Below are positions 27,164 to 35,536 of a DNA stretch of 64,000 bases, piece after piece. The stretch's first letter is position 1. Each line of letters opens with the position of its first letter. Below the pieces are notes generated by a model that saw only the letters and a list, made by a program, of their open reading frames with translations, was not told where the DNA came from and did not search any database. The stretch comes from JAGQKC01 sp965223675. GTDB lineage: Bacteria > Nitrospirota > Nitrospiria > Nitrospirales > UBA8639. The stretch spans positions 1,736,001 to 1,800,000 of the forward strand of contig OZ245013.1 of assembly GCA_965223675.1 (NCBI GenBank). The letters run 5' to 3'. The translations under genes were made by a program, and so were the position numbers.

Positions 27164-27346
27164 GGAATGAAAAAAGTAATCTGGCTTCTGGACTATAGCG
27201 AATCCAACGAACTTCTCAGTCAGCTCACCTAAACTGACACAGCGTCATAAAATACTTCAAGCTGTGAAAGTTATCGGAAGCGGCTATAGCCGAGTTACAG
27301 CGGCGGGACCGCGCGGGACTTCCACCCGCTTCCCTTCATTCATTCC
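27164..27346 (-). promoter_or_regulatory. Cobalamin riboswitch upstream of btuF
   Basis: Minus-strand core: GGGAAGCGGGTGGAAGTCCC, GCGCGGTCCCGCCGCTGTAA, with the 3' conserved AGTCCAGAAGCCAG. P1 is a perfect 8-bp helix (GGAATGAA, 27346-27339, with TTCATTCC, 27171-27164). It ends about 40 bases before the btuF start, so it likely controls initiation of translation or early termination for btuFCD. It is of ordinary size, unlike the btuB copy. Confidence 0.92.
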
Positions 27347-27627
27347 GAATATATGTCAAGGTCGACTGTAGGCTAGACACGAAAGGATTGTCAACTCACG
27401 CACGCTGACGGATTCAGGCGCTCGCGGTAGGTCTCATCCAGCTGTCTATCACTGACGTCAAAAAAAAATTAAGGAAGAAAATGAAGACAGAAGAATGTCA
27501 TAGGTTTTGCAGTTCAGGGCAAGATGGGCATAGTCTATAGCATCTAATATTCGACATAACTGTGGAACACCAATTGCTTTTATGTCACTTGACCTAGACG
27601 AAAAATTCCTTCACTCTATGGCAGCCT

Positions 27628-28632
27628 ATGCTAAAATTTTCTTTTACGTTTTTAACGAAACACGGTTATCTACTCCTAATTTTCCCGCCCATCTTTGTCT
27701 ATACCCTCGCGACGCTTCTCTTTGAATTAAGCTTCACCAAAAATCTCCTTGATCTGCCAACGAAGATCGGAGCGCTGATTGCTTCACAAGACCTCGCCTC
27801 ACTCACCTTTATCCTTACCGAGATGAAGGTCCGATATATTTGGTTTGCAACCACAGTCGTGTACCTCATTGTCTGTCTTTATGCCGCTACGTTATGTGGA
27901 ACTATTATTTATCGTTCTCACTCAGGCAAGCGCTTCGCCCTGGTGAAAACAGTCGGAATTGTCTTGATCATTGGGGGAATCTTAAGCTTGATCTATAGCG
28001 CAATGACCCGTAATGCCATGTTCCAACTCATCTACCACTTTAGCTTTCATACGCTCCAGGACACGAAATTTTATGAGACGAATTTTCTTGGTCATATTGA
28101 TCACTTGCTGGCTCTCTCGAATGCACTTGCTGTGATCGTGCCGTGCTTCGTCTTACTCGCAGCCGCAAGTACCATTGTTCCGTCTCTTGACCCTCACCAG
28201 GATCACCTCATCCATCTCACAGCACAAATGCGTCACCTCAAAGGTGTGCTAAATGCCGGATCAGCCATCCTTGTTGGCGGCATACTGAACATGCACGCCT
28301 GGCTCAGGTGGCCAACTGGCCTCACACTCGATCCAAACGTCCAGTCGGCCTACTCCGGAGCCGTCCTTTCCATCACGATGTTCTGGGGCTCGACATTTAC
28401 GCTTATGCTCATTACAACCTATGGACCGGCAGCAAGTTATCTCAGTTCCCAAGCTCGGAACTTCGCTGAAGAAGCACACCGAGCTGGAACCATTCAAGAC
28501 CCTCGACGTTGGTTACAAGATAACCACTTCTCGATCACGTTGGGTGAACAATTGCCACAAATTGGTGTCATCCTCGGCCCTCTTCTGGCGGGGCCAATTG
28601 GATCGTTTCTCATGTCCCATGTGAGTTCATAG
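27628..28632 (+). CDS. Polytopic membrane protein of unknown function
   Basis: 334 residues with about six to seven hydrophobic segments (near residues 13-33, 70-92, 105-127, 168-190, 215-235, 247-270 and 315-330). No enzyme motif was recognised. It stands alone, divergent from btuF and convergent with the SH3 gene. The intervening 27347-27627 holds no other gene. It may be a conserved hypothetical membrane protein of its lineage; no transport or signalling role can be claimed. Confidence 0.75.
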   Translation: MLKFSFTFLTKHGYLLLIFPPIFVYTLATLLFELSFTKNLLDLPTKIGALIASQDLASLTFILTEMKVRYIWFATTVVYLIVCLYAATLCGTIIYRSHSGKRFALVKTVGIVLIIGGILSLIYSAMTRNAMFQLIYHFSFHTLQDTKFYETNFLGHIDHLLALSNALAVIVPCFVLLAAASTIVPSLDPHQDHLIHLTAQMRHLKGVLNAGSAILVGGILNMHAWLRWPTGLTLDPNVQSAYSGAVLSITMFWGSTFTLMLITTYGPAASYLSSQARNFAEEAHRAGTIQDPRRWLQDNHFSITLGEQLPQIGVILGPLLAGPIGSFLMSHVSS

Positions 28633-28653
28633 TTGGAATGAACACAACTACGG

Positions 28654-29028
28654 TTAATCTTTAGGTGGGACACCTTCTCTCAGATACGTGCCTTTCACCC
28701 ATCCGGCATGACCTTCGTAGTTTACCCTGCACCATCGTAATGAAATAGCTACACTACGTTCTCTTTCTGAAAAGCTACTCCATTCTTCGATTGTGAATGA
28801 TGGACTACAGCCAAGGTTTTCTAAATGAGCGTAATCAGAAGGGATGCGAGCCATGATTGGAAATAGAGTGGATGGGCCTTTGCGTAAATTAAGAACATCC
28901 GTTGAGGACACACCCTGCACGGCCCAATAATCGGGGCCATCGGCCTCAGCAGCGACAAGGTCGCATGACAAGGCTAAAACAACTATTCCGAAGAAGAAAC
29001 ACATGAATCGCACAGTCTTAATAGTCAT
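28654..29028 (-). CDS. Exported bacterial SH3-domain protein
   Basis: 124 residues. Signal peptide 1-27 (hydrophobic FMCFFFGIVVLALSCDLVAA). The mature part carries one SH3b fold: VLNLRKGPSTLFPIMARIPS, then WCRVNYEGHAGWVKGTYLRE. SH3b domains in exported proteins usually bind peptidoglycan peptides. It overlaps the upstream amidase gene by eleven bases, so the two are coupled and may act on the cell wall together. Confidence 0.8.
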   Translation of the reverse strand: MTIKTVRFMCFFFGIVVLALSCDLVAAEADGPDYWAVQGVSSTDVLNLRKGPSTLFPIMARIPSDYAHLENLGCSPSFTIEEWSSFSERERSVAISLRWCRVNYEGHAGWVKGTYLREGVPPKD

Positions 29029-29650
29029 TCGGATTAATGAACGCGAGTTGAAAAAGATGAGGGATGGCTCGTTTCCCTGGGCATGCCGTGCTTTTAAAGT
29101 CTTGATGAAAATATACGGCTCGATCGGCTGGTCGCAGAGAACCCAGGTTTTTCATCGCGCGAAACGTTCCATACTTTGGATGACTCGGATCATACTTGAG
29201 CCACCCCAGAAAACCGGAGAGCAAGTACAAACGTTTACTCACTTCAATCCCAGCGACCGTTTCATCTTCAAAATTTCCAGCAAAGGCCACACCGATTCCT
29301 TCGGTATTGTGGCCTTTCGTATGCGCCCCGGATCGATCTTCTCCTCGACCTTCACAGATCACGATTCCATTGTTCTTGGCCATCAGATACACCACGAAGT
29401 TATACGGCACATCATTACCTAAGTCCGGACGAATCGTTTGCAACCGGCGCATGTTGCGAAACACTTCATGGAGTGTTTCCCACACAGATGGAGAGGTATC
29501 ACTCTTATCAGTCACAACAGTGTGATGAATAATGACATGCGTCCGCTTGTTCCGAGGGACACGATGACCTTGTCGAGAAAATGCACTCTTCGCACCCCAC
29601 CCTTTCCGATCGACAAACATGAGCCCTGGGAGAATGTCAAATTTTGCCAT
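29018..29650 (-). CDS. N-acetylmuramoyl-L-alanine amidase (amidase_2/PGRP fold)
   Basis: 210 residues. Zinc ligands of the amidase_2 fold are visible: HVIIHHTVVTDK (first His) and VYFHQDFKSTACPGKRAI (second His and Cys). GVAFAGNFEDE and the Tyr-rich centre also fit. There is no evident signal peptide, so it could be cytoplasmic (recycling, AmpD-like) or exported by another route. It cleaves the bond between MurNAc and L-Ala. It sits between cobQ and the SH3b gene; the link to cobQ may be only transcriptional. Confidence 0.85.
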   Translation of the reverse strand: MAKFDILPGLMFVDRKGWGAKSAFSRQGHRVPRNKRTHVIIHHTVVTDKSDTSPSVWETLHEVFRNMRRLQTIRPDLGNDVPYNFVVYLMAKNNGIVICEGRGEDRSGAHTKGHNTEGIGVAFAGNFEDETVAGIEVSKRLYLLSGFLGWLKYDPSHPKYGTFRAMKNLGSLRPADRAVYFHQDFKSTACPGKRAIPHLFQLAFINPNDY

Positions 29651-29692
29651 CAGTGCCTCCTTTCAGACGTAAGCTTCTCGAATATCGAATTC

Positions 29693-31219
29693 TTATTTCT
29701 GCTTCAGTCTCTGCAATATGGGATCAACCTTCAGGTGCTTTGTCATGTGATCGGCCCATCGATCGAGTGCGTCAGACAATCGACGGGACACAGATTCTGA
29801 AACGGAAATATCAAGAGGGATTAGTCCTTTACGTTCACGTATCCGATTCAACCATACACGCCTAAATGCCGGCTGATCAAACACTCCATGGATATATGTC
29901 CCCCAGACACGACCATCTTCACAACAAGCTCCGTCAACAGCAGTCTCGCTGGCAGAAATGATTTCAAAACATGGCTGAATGGTCTCTTGCTTTGTTACGC
30001 CCATGTGAATTTCGTACCCTTTGACCACACAGCGAACATTCGCATTCATAAACGTTGGATGCGCCATCACTTGTCGTGTCTTTTTTTCTGCAACAAGTTC
30101 AGTTGTCACATCGAGTAACCCGAAACCATCGATTTCACCCCTCCTTTCAACACCGTACGGATCAGAAATCTGTTTCCCTAACATCTGAAACCCACCACAA
30201 ATACCCAAGACTTCAGTTTCCTTTTGTAACTGCTCTAACAAGACAGCTTGAAAACCTTCCTTCTTCAAGTATTCCAAGTCTGTCATTGTGGTCTTACTGC
30301 CGGGGATAATCACAGCATCTGCACCATCTAGCTCCTTTGGACAGCTTATATAGCGAAGAGAGACATCAGATTCAGCCGCAAGTGAATTAAAGTCTGTAAA
30401 ATTGCTCATGTGCGGCAACAGCAGAATCGCAATGTTGACCGTTGTCGTACGAAACGGCGTTGTTCTAACGCGATCAATTTCAACACTATCTTCTTGATCA
30501 AGTTCAAGGTTTCTCAGATAAGGAAGCACTCCTAATACGGGCACTCCTGTTCGTTCTTCAATGACTTTCACGCCGTCTTTAAATAACGTCGCATCGCCTC
30601 GAAATTTATTAATGACAATGCCGATTACCCGATGCCGTTCTTCTGGAGTTAGCAAATCCAATGTCCCGATAACTTGGGCAAACACCCCACCCCGATCAAT
30701 ATCGGCTACTAAGATAACCGAGGCATCAGCCATCTCGACAACCGGCCAGTTCACGATATCTCGATCGCGCAAGTTCATTTCCGCTGCACTCCCCGCCCCT
30801 TCAATGACGACGATTTCATAAAGTTCAGCTAATCGTCGAAAACTTTCCTCCACCACCTTCATGAGACCTGACTTCTTCTGAAAGTATTCATGCGCATCCT
30901 GAGTGTTCCAGACTTTTCCATGCACGATAACCTGCGATTGATGATCCGCTTCTGGTTTCAGCAAGACGGGATTCATGTCGACGTGTGGCTGGAGACCACA
31001 GGCTTGCGCTTGTAACACTTGCGCTCGTCCCATCTCCCCGCCTTCTAGAGTCACAAAAGAATTGAGCGACATATTTTGTGCTTTAAATGGAGCGACTCTT
31101 ACACCGGTCCGATATAGCAGACGGCATAAGCCCGCAGTGATAAGACTTTTCCCCACATCAGAGCCGGTACCGAGTATGGCAATGGCCCTCGCTGTAGTCC
31201 CCCCACCATCACGTCTCAT
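29693..31219 (-). CDS. cobQ: Cobyric acid synthase
   Basis: 508 residues. An N-terminal ATP domain (AILGTGSDVGKSLITAGLCR, APFKAQNMSLNSFVTLEGGE, GRAQVLQAQACGLQPHVDMN) and a C-terminal class I glutaminase with the nucleophile in LGICGGFQMLG and the His in TYIHGVFDQ. It amidates the b, d, e and g side chains of adenosylcobyrinate a,c-diamide to cobyric acid. It lies 2.5 kb upstream of the first riboswitch, outside the main operons, with no riboswitch of its own seen. The start at 31219 lacks a strong ribosome site. Confidence 0.95.
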   Translation of the reverse strand: MRRDGGGTTARAIAILGTGSDVGKSLITAGLCRLLYRTGVRVAPFKAQNMSLNSFVTLEGGEMGRAQVLQAQACGLQPHVDMNPVLLKPEADHQSQVIVHGKVWNTQDAHEYFQKKSGLMKVVEESFRRLAELYEIVVIEGAGSAAEMNLRDRDIVNWPVVEMADASVILVADIDRGGVFAQVIGTLDLLTPEERHRVIGIVINKFRGDATLFKDGVKVIEERTGVPVLGVLPYLRNLELDQEDSVEIDRVRTTPFRTTTVNIAILLLPHMSNFTDFNSLAAESDVSLRYISCPKELDGADAVIIPGSKTTMTDLEYLKKEGFQAVLLEQLQKETEVLGICGGFQMLGKQISDPYGVERRGEIDGFGLLDVTTELVAEKKTRQVMAHPTFMNANVRCVVKGYEIHMGVTKQETIQPCFEIISASETAVDGACCEDGRVWGTYIHGVFDQPAFRRVWLNRIRERKGLIPLDISVSESVSRRLSDALDRWADHMTKHLKVDPILQRLKQK

Positions 31220-31349
31220 AAGCTATCACATTTCCCGGCTGGTCATGTTCATGATTCCATCTCAGATTCATGTGTTTCTCTACTGTCCGCCAATCAGAGT
31301 TTATGGTACATTTATTCATTGTTCATCTCTAACCACTGATGGCGGTATT

Positions 31350-32204
31350 ATGAAAATTTTTCAAAGACCTGGTTCTGTATGTTTCTTACTGCTCTTGATC
31401 ATCTCATTCATGAATGGAGCAATCTTTCCCACCATTGTCAATGCAGAAAACTCTCACAACACTCACAGCAGCACACTTGACCAGATAATCAAAAATGGCA
31501 CCTTACGAGTCGGCGTCTCGTTGTTCACCCCATGGACATTAATCAATAAAGAGGGCGAGCTCATAGGTTTTGAGATTGATGTCGCCAAGCAATTAGCGAA
31601 AGACCTTGGCGTCCAGCCCAAGTTTCATGAGCTTGCTTGGAACGACATTCTACCTGCACTGCTGAACAAGAAAATAGACATCATCATTTCAGGCATGACG
31701 ATTACCCCTCAGCGAGCTCTCAAGGTGAACTTCAGCCAACCGTACGCTGAATCTGGAGTTGGCCTTGCAACCAACATGGAATTGACTCAGTCTTTTTCTA
31801 GCCTTCAAGACCTGAATCGTTCGAATGTCACTCTTACTGCGGTAGAAGGAACAGTGGCAGATGACCTAGCTCACCGTATCTTTCCGAAAGCCGCCATCAA
31901 GACGTTTGCAACGAGCCATGATGCCATAGATGCTCTCACGGCAGGAAAAGTTCACGGCTATATCGAGCACAATCCACTGCCCACTTTTCTGAGTCTTGAT
32001 CATCCTGGCAAGGTAGATAAACCCTTATCCAAACCACTCCTCACGACCAAAGCAGGATTTGCGATCAATAAAGGCGATCCTGATTTCATTAACTTTCTTA
32101 ATGCCTGGATTACCGCGCATGAGGCTGACACGTGGCTAACCTCGGCCCACAAGTATTGGTTTCAATCATTAGAGTGGAGAAAAGAGGTCGGTGCAAAACA
32201 ATGA
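31350..32204 (+). CDS. Extracellular solute-binding protein, family 3
   Basis: 284 residues from ATG 31350. The frame is open further up but overlaps cobQ on the other strand, and the signal peptide starts here (MKIFQRPGSVCFLLLLIISF). The mature part is a type II amino-acid-binding fold: IIKNGTLRVGVSLFTPWTLI, GELIGFEIDVAKQLAKDLGV and DIIISGMTITPQRALKVNFS. No ABC permease or ATPase genes follow, so it may serve a distant transporter or have a sensing role. Its stop overlaps the next start (ATGA). Confidence 0.85.
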   Translation: MKIFQRPGSVCFLLLLIISFMNGAIFPTIVNAENSHNTHSSTLDQIIKNGTLRVGVSLFTPWTLINKEGELIGFEIDVAKQLAKDLGVQPKFHELAWNDILPALLNKKIDIIISGMTITPQRALKVNFSQPYAESGVGLATNMELTQSFSSLQDLNRSNVTLTAVEGTVADDLAHRIFPKAAIKTFATSHDAIDALTAGKVHGYIEHNPLPTFLSLDHPGKVDKPLSKPLLTTKAGFAINKGDPDFINFLNAWITAHEADTWLTSAHKYWFQSLEWRKEVGAKQ

Positions 32205-32593
32205 CTTGCAGGCATGACGCAGATGAACGGGTTGCCTCAACATCTCACTGGCTGCTGATGTTGACGATTCCCATTGTCTTAGCGGCGGGCGTCCTTGAAC
32301 AATCAGGAAATCATCTCGTTCTACCCGAGGAAGATTCGTATCGTTCTAACTTCACAGACACCATATTCGAATCATCTGAGTGGCGGAAACCTCCGGCACC
32401 TGAATTACCATGGAGAGAACCACCCCGACCAGAAATAGGATGGCGTACCCCGCCAAACTCCACATCATCACCAACGACCTCCCGTCGCCGAATCGAACTC
32501 TTTCCTCGATACCAACCAGGAAGAACCACCGATTTCGACCCGATTACAAGAGAAGAAAAACCACTGATCAAGTTGTTTGAGTTTGGTTCTTAG
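32201..32593 (+). CDS. Small proline/tryptophan-rich membrane protein
   Basis: 130 residues, starting at ATG 32201 in an ATGA overlap with the binding-protein gene. One hydrophobic segment near residues 17-34 is followed by a repetitive proline-rich part: EWRKPPAPELPWREPPRPEI then GWRTPP, i.e. three W-R-x-PP units, and an Arg-rich tail. No family was recognised. The coupling suggests it is made in step with the solute-binding protein and may be a partner at the membrane. Confidence 0.7.
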   Translation: MTCRHDADERVASTSHWLLMLTIPIVLAAGVLEQSGNHLVLPEEDSYRSNFTDTIFESSEWRKPPAPELPWREPPRPEIGWRTPPNSTSSPTTSRRRIELFPRYQPGRTTDFDPITREEKPLIKLFEFGS

Positions 32594-32646
32594 CAGAATA
32601 CGACGAAAGGTCGTGGCAAATAACCTCATGAAGAAAGGAGAAGTAT

Positions 32647-34038
32647 CTATGAGGTAACGAGTTGTGTGAGAACAACTTTGAGAAGACCTGAATCAGAAGG
32701 GACCAGTTCACTGATGACTGCGCGGTTTCGACCTTCTAATTTTGCCTGTGCCATGGCTCGATCGGCCGCAGAGAATAAATCTTCAAAGTCACAAGGAAAG
32801 GACGAGGGTAAACACACGACACCAAAACTGGCAGTCACTGGGATGCCGCCAGGATTCGCGGATTCAACAAATTCTCGCAAGCGATCAACTTTTGCCACTG
32901 CATCGCTTTCACTGCAGTGAGGAAACGCAATGGCAAATTCGTCGTCATTGGTCCTTGCAACAATATCTTCATTCCGTGAAAAGGTCTTAAGCGTCTTGGC
33001 CATCTCTTGTAACACCATGTCCCCAATACTTTGACCATATCGATCATTAATAAGTTCAAAATGGTCGAGACTCAGCACCACGAGGCTGAGAGGGTACCCA
33101 TGCCGATACGCTTCATTCGCGCGCTGATTTCCTGCGTTGAGAAGATACGGCTTGCTATACAGAGATGTCAGCTCATCAGTCATGACGAGTTGCCGAAGTT
33201 CCTTTTCTTGGGAATCAACCTTTTCCAGAAGGTTTTTAATGAGCAGAAGATTTCTAACTCGACATTGTAATTCTTCTTCCACCACAAGTTTCCCCACGTA
33301 ATCGTTAGCCCCTTTCTTCAGAGCTTCCGGGACCGATGAAAGTTTTTTGGAATGACAAATAGCGAGAATAGGCCGTTGGGCCTTTGGCCCTTGGCTCGAA
33401 CGTATCGCTGTAATTAAATCGAAGTCTCGTGACGGACTTTTCTCCCCTATCGCCACGACGACTAAATCATATTCTTCTTCCTCGAAAGAGTTATAGGCCT
33501 TCTGTGCAGAGACAAACTGAACCACATGTAATCCCATCCGTTGAAGCGATTCTTTCATAGACTGTGCAGCGGAAGTATTGCCCTCAACGTATAAAATTCG
33601 TCCCTTGAAAAAACTATTCTTTTGAATGAGCCCGATCAACCCAGTAATGTATTGAAAAAACCCATTGAGATCGTGCTTCGAATATACGTTCACTAGCCCA
33701 TCATGTACGTGAGCACTTCCTGTCTGCGTTCCATTTGATGAGAAGATAAAGAGGGGGGTTCGTTGATTACATTCAGAAGACTTCAGCGAGCCAAGAAATC
33801 GTTTTTCTGTGACTTGATCGAACGGAAAAGACACACAGATAAAATCAAAAGATTCCTCTTGGATATGCATAAAGGCTTCGATTCCAGTATTACAGGTCAC
33901 GACAGAGACATCATGATGTTCAAAGATCTTCTCAAGTTTTTTTTGATCGGAAACTGATGAATCAGCAATCAGCACCTTTAACATTCCACTAAAGGTATTC
34001 GTCGGGCTCGCACGAAAGGAGGGAAGTGACGATTTCAT
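32647..34038 (-). CDS. Tandem pseudo-receiver / degenerate GGDEF protein
   Basis: 463 residues: REC-like 1 (about 19-135), REC-like 2 (about 145-265), GGDEF-like (about 285-450). The phosphoacceptor Asp is replaced in both receivers: Ser70 in FDFICVSFPF and Ala196 in YDLVVVAIGE. The GGDEF motif reads RTNDDEF (364-368 NDDEF), lacking the two glycines needed for cyclic-di-GMP synthesis. The metal-binding Asp in LSLDHFELIND is kept. The fold is intact but catalysis and phosphorylation look lost, so it is best seen as a signalling scaffold or nucleotide sensor. A start at Met19 (33984) is possible. Confidence 0.8.
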   Translation of the reverse strand: MKSSLPSFRASPTNTFSGMLKVLIADSSVSDQKKLEKIFEHHDVSVVTCNTGIEAFMHIQEESFDFICVSFPFDQVTEKRFLGSLKSSECNQRTPLFIFSSNGTQTGSAHVHDGLVNVYSKHDLNGFFQYITGLIGLIQKNSFFKGRILYVEGNTSAAQSMKESLQRMGLHVVQFVSAQKAYNSFEEEEYDLVVVAIGEKSPSRDFDLITAIRSSQGPKAQRPILAICHSKKLSSVPEALKKGANDYVGKLVVEEELQCRVRNLLLIKNLLEKVDSQEKELRQLVMTDELTSLYSKPYLLNAGNQRANEAYRHGYPLSLVVLSLDHFELINDRYGQSIGDMVLQEMAKTLKTFSRNEDIVARTNDDEFAIAFPHCSESDAVAKVDRLREFVESANPGGIPVTASFGVVCLPSSFPCDFEDLFSAADRAMAQAKLEGRNRAVISELVPSDSGLLKVVLTQLVTS

Positions 34039-34338
34039 AGCCTTATCTTATCCATGGACAAAGATATCTTGATAGAGCAGGGAGGGTTTTAAGCTCCACC
34101 CTATAATCATCGGCCATTTTAAGAACAGGCTTAAGCGATAAAGACTAGCCAATATCGTTTAGAGGGATAGCGGAATTATTTTTACATGCAAGTACTTCTA
34201 TTTAGCAACGGCAGAAGGCAGAAAAAAAACGGCCTAAGACGCTCTGTGTACCTGCGCACTGTCAACCATGTGACTTGCCACTCGACTTAAGCATCACATA
34301 AGATTATCCTCAAGTTGGACTAAAAAGGAGAAGGCGAA
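34039..34338. other. Gene-free stretch
   Basis: Exactly 300 bases between the divergent GGDEF-like gene and the lipoprotein gene. Promoters are expected; no clear motif or hairpin could be named. Confidence 0.4.
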
Positions 34339-34734
34339 ATGTCCCATTACTCTGGATTATTGAATGTTACGACGTTGAGCCTTTGTATTATTTTTTCGGT
34401 TGGCTGCACACTGAAAGCCTCAACTGAGTCCGTCACCGACGTCACGACAAATTTTTTGTCTTCAACATCATCAGGAGCTTGGTTCACGGTCGATGGATTA
34501 TTAAAATCCAACGAAAGACTCAACGCATTTGTCGTGACAAATTATGACAACCTTCAACAAGATCTGGCCAAAGGAGAAGGAGAATACCTTACATCCTTCG
34601 TCGCTCTGGTAGAGCCTTCAACTTATGAGATGTCAACCTCTAGCACACATTTGCATTTGCAAGAACGTTTCCAGCAGATATTCGATTCAACCCCAGTGAC
34701 TCCTCAAACGTTCATCTCACGACTTATGCGCTGA
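34339..34734 (+). CDS. Lipoprotein, DUF3015-like
   Basis: 131 residues. A good AAAAGGAGAAGG site precedes the ATG. Signal with lipobox FSVGC (Cys23). The segment NAFVVTNYDNLQQDLAKGEG then EYLTSFVALV resembles the DUF3015 pattern (a stretch of Asn/Leu followed by D-x-A-x-G-x-GEYL). DUF3015 proteins are exported and uncharacterised. It converges with the next gene after 24 bases. Confidence 0.7.
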   Translation: MSHYSGLLNVTTLSLCIIFSVGCTLKASTESVTDVTTNFLSSTSSGAWFTVDGLLKSNERLNAFVVTNYDNLQQDLAKGEGEYLTSFVALVEPSTYEMSTSSTHLHLQERFQQIFDSTPVTPQTFISRLMR

Positions 34735-34758
34735 TTTAATCGCGAATAACTTCCTGGT

Positions 34759-35244
34759 TTACTGAATCCCCTGTTTTTTATAACAATCCAGCGCATGAAG
34801 AAACCCATGGTTCGCGATGTTAGAGGCTTTACCAATGTAATATTGCTCTACAGCGTCACAATAGCTTCCCTCCTCACCCGGCTGACAAGCCAAAAGAACT
34901 TCATTCATATTATTGGCCGCTTTTCTCGCCACGTTCTCGGCATACGATTGGGAACGGTCTTGCTCACGAATCTGCTTTTGCAAATACGCGATTTGCGCGT
35001 TGATTCCATCCGCTCGTCGAATGGCTTCTGGTATCGAAGCCTGTAACGATTTCTGCATAGTCTTTTTGAATGTCTCATTGATGATAGATCCCAAGACCAC
35101 TTCCATCTTCTCTTCGAGCTTTGATAAGTTCATCGGACACACCTCTCCTGATGTGACCCTTGCGCTGGTCTCAGCACAAACTTTACCGTTCATGCTGGAG
35201 ACACTTAATATCAGAACACACCCAATTGTTATCATAAACTTCAT
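34759..35244 (-). CDS. Exported helical protein of unknown function
   Basis: 161 residues, signal peptide about 1-25, start supported by a GGAGGCACAT lead. The mature part is strongly helical (LEEKMEVVLGSIINETFKKT, YLQKQIREQDRSQSYAENVA) with cysteines in CPMN, CQPG, YCDA and DCYK that could form disulphides in the periplasm. No family recognised. It pairs tail-to-tail with the lipoprotein gene. Confidence 0.65.
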   Translation of the reverse strand: MKFMITIGCVLILSVSSMNGKVCAETSARVTSGEVCPMNLSKLEEKMEVVLGSIINETFKKTMQKSLQASIPEAIRRADGINAQIAYLQKQIREQDRSQSYAENVARKAANNMNEVLLACQPGEEGSYCDAVEQYYIGKASNIANHGFLHALDCYKKQGIQ

Positions 35245-35536
35245 ATGTGCCTCCGATCATCCAACGCATAAAAGATCATTCGCTTCTTGAACTCTATTTC
35301 TCTTACTAATATGCCACTAAGCTACATCATAACCTGGTCGGACATTAGCCTAGCGGTTGCCCTTCAATCTATGAACTTCAATTGCGCACATACAATAATG
35401 TATTGAACGATAATTGACGTCGATAATGTCACCGTATGCCTGATCTTTTCGTGGAAAACCCATACGGTATTCTACCAGACCATTTATTGGTTGACGTATG
35501 AGTGGTATTGTACGCTCTTTTATCGGATCTACAACA

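Noticed and set aside
30975..31349. 125-codon N-terminal extension of the solute-binding protein
   Set aside because: It lies opposite the cobQ start, has no family match, and the signal peptide begins at 31350.
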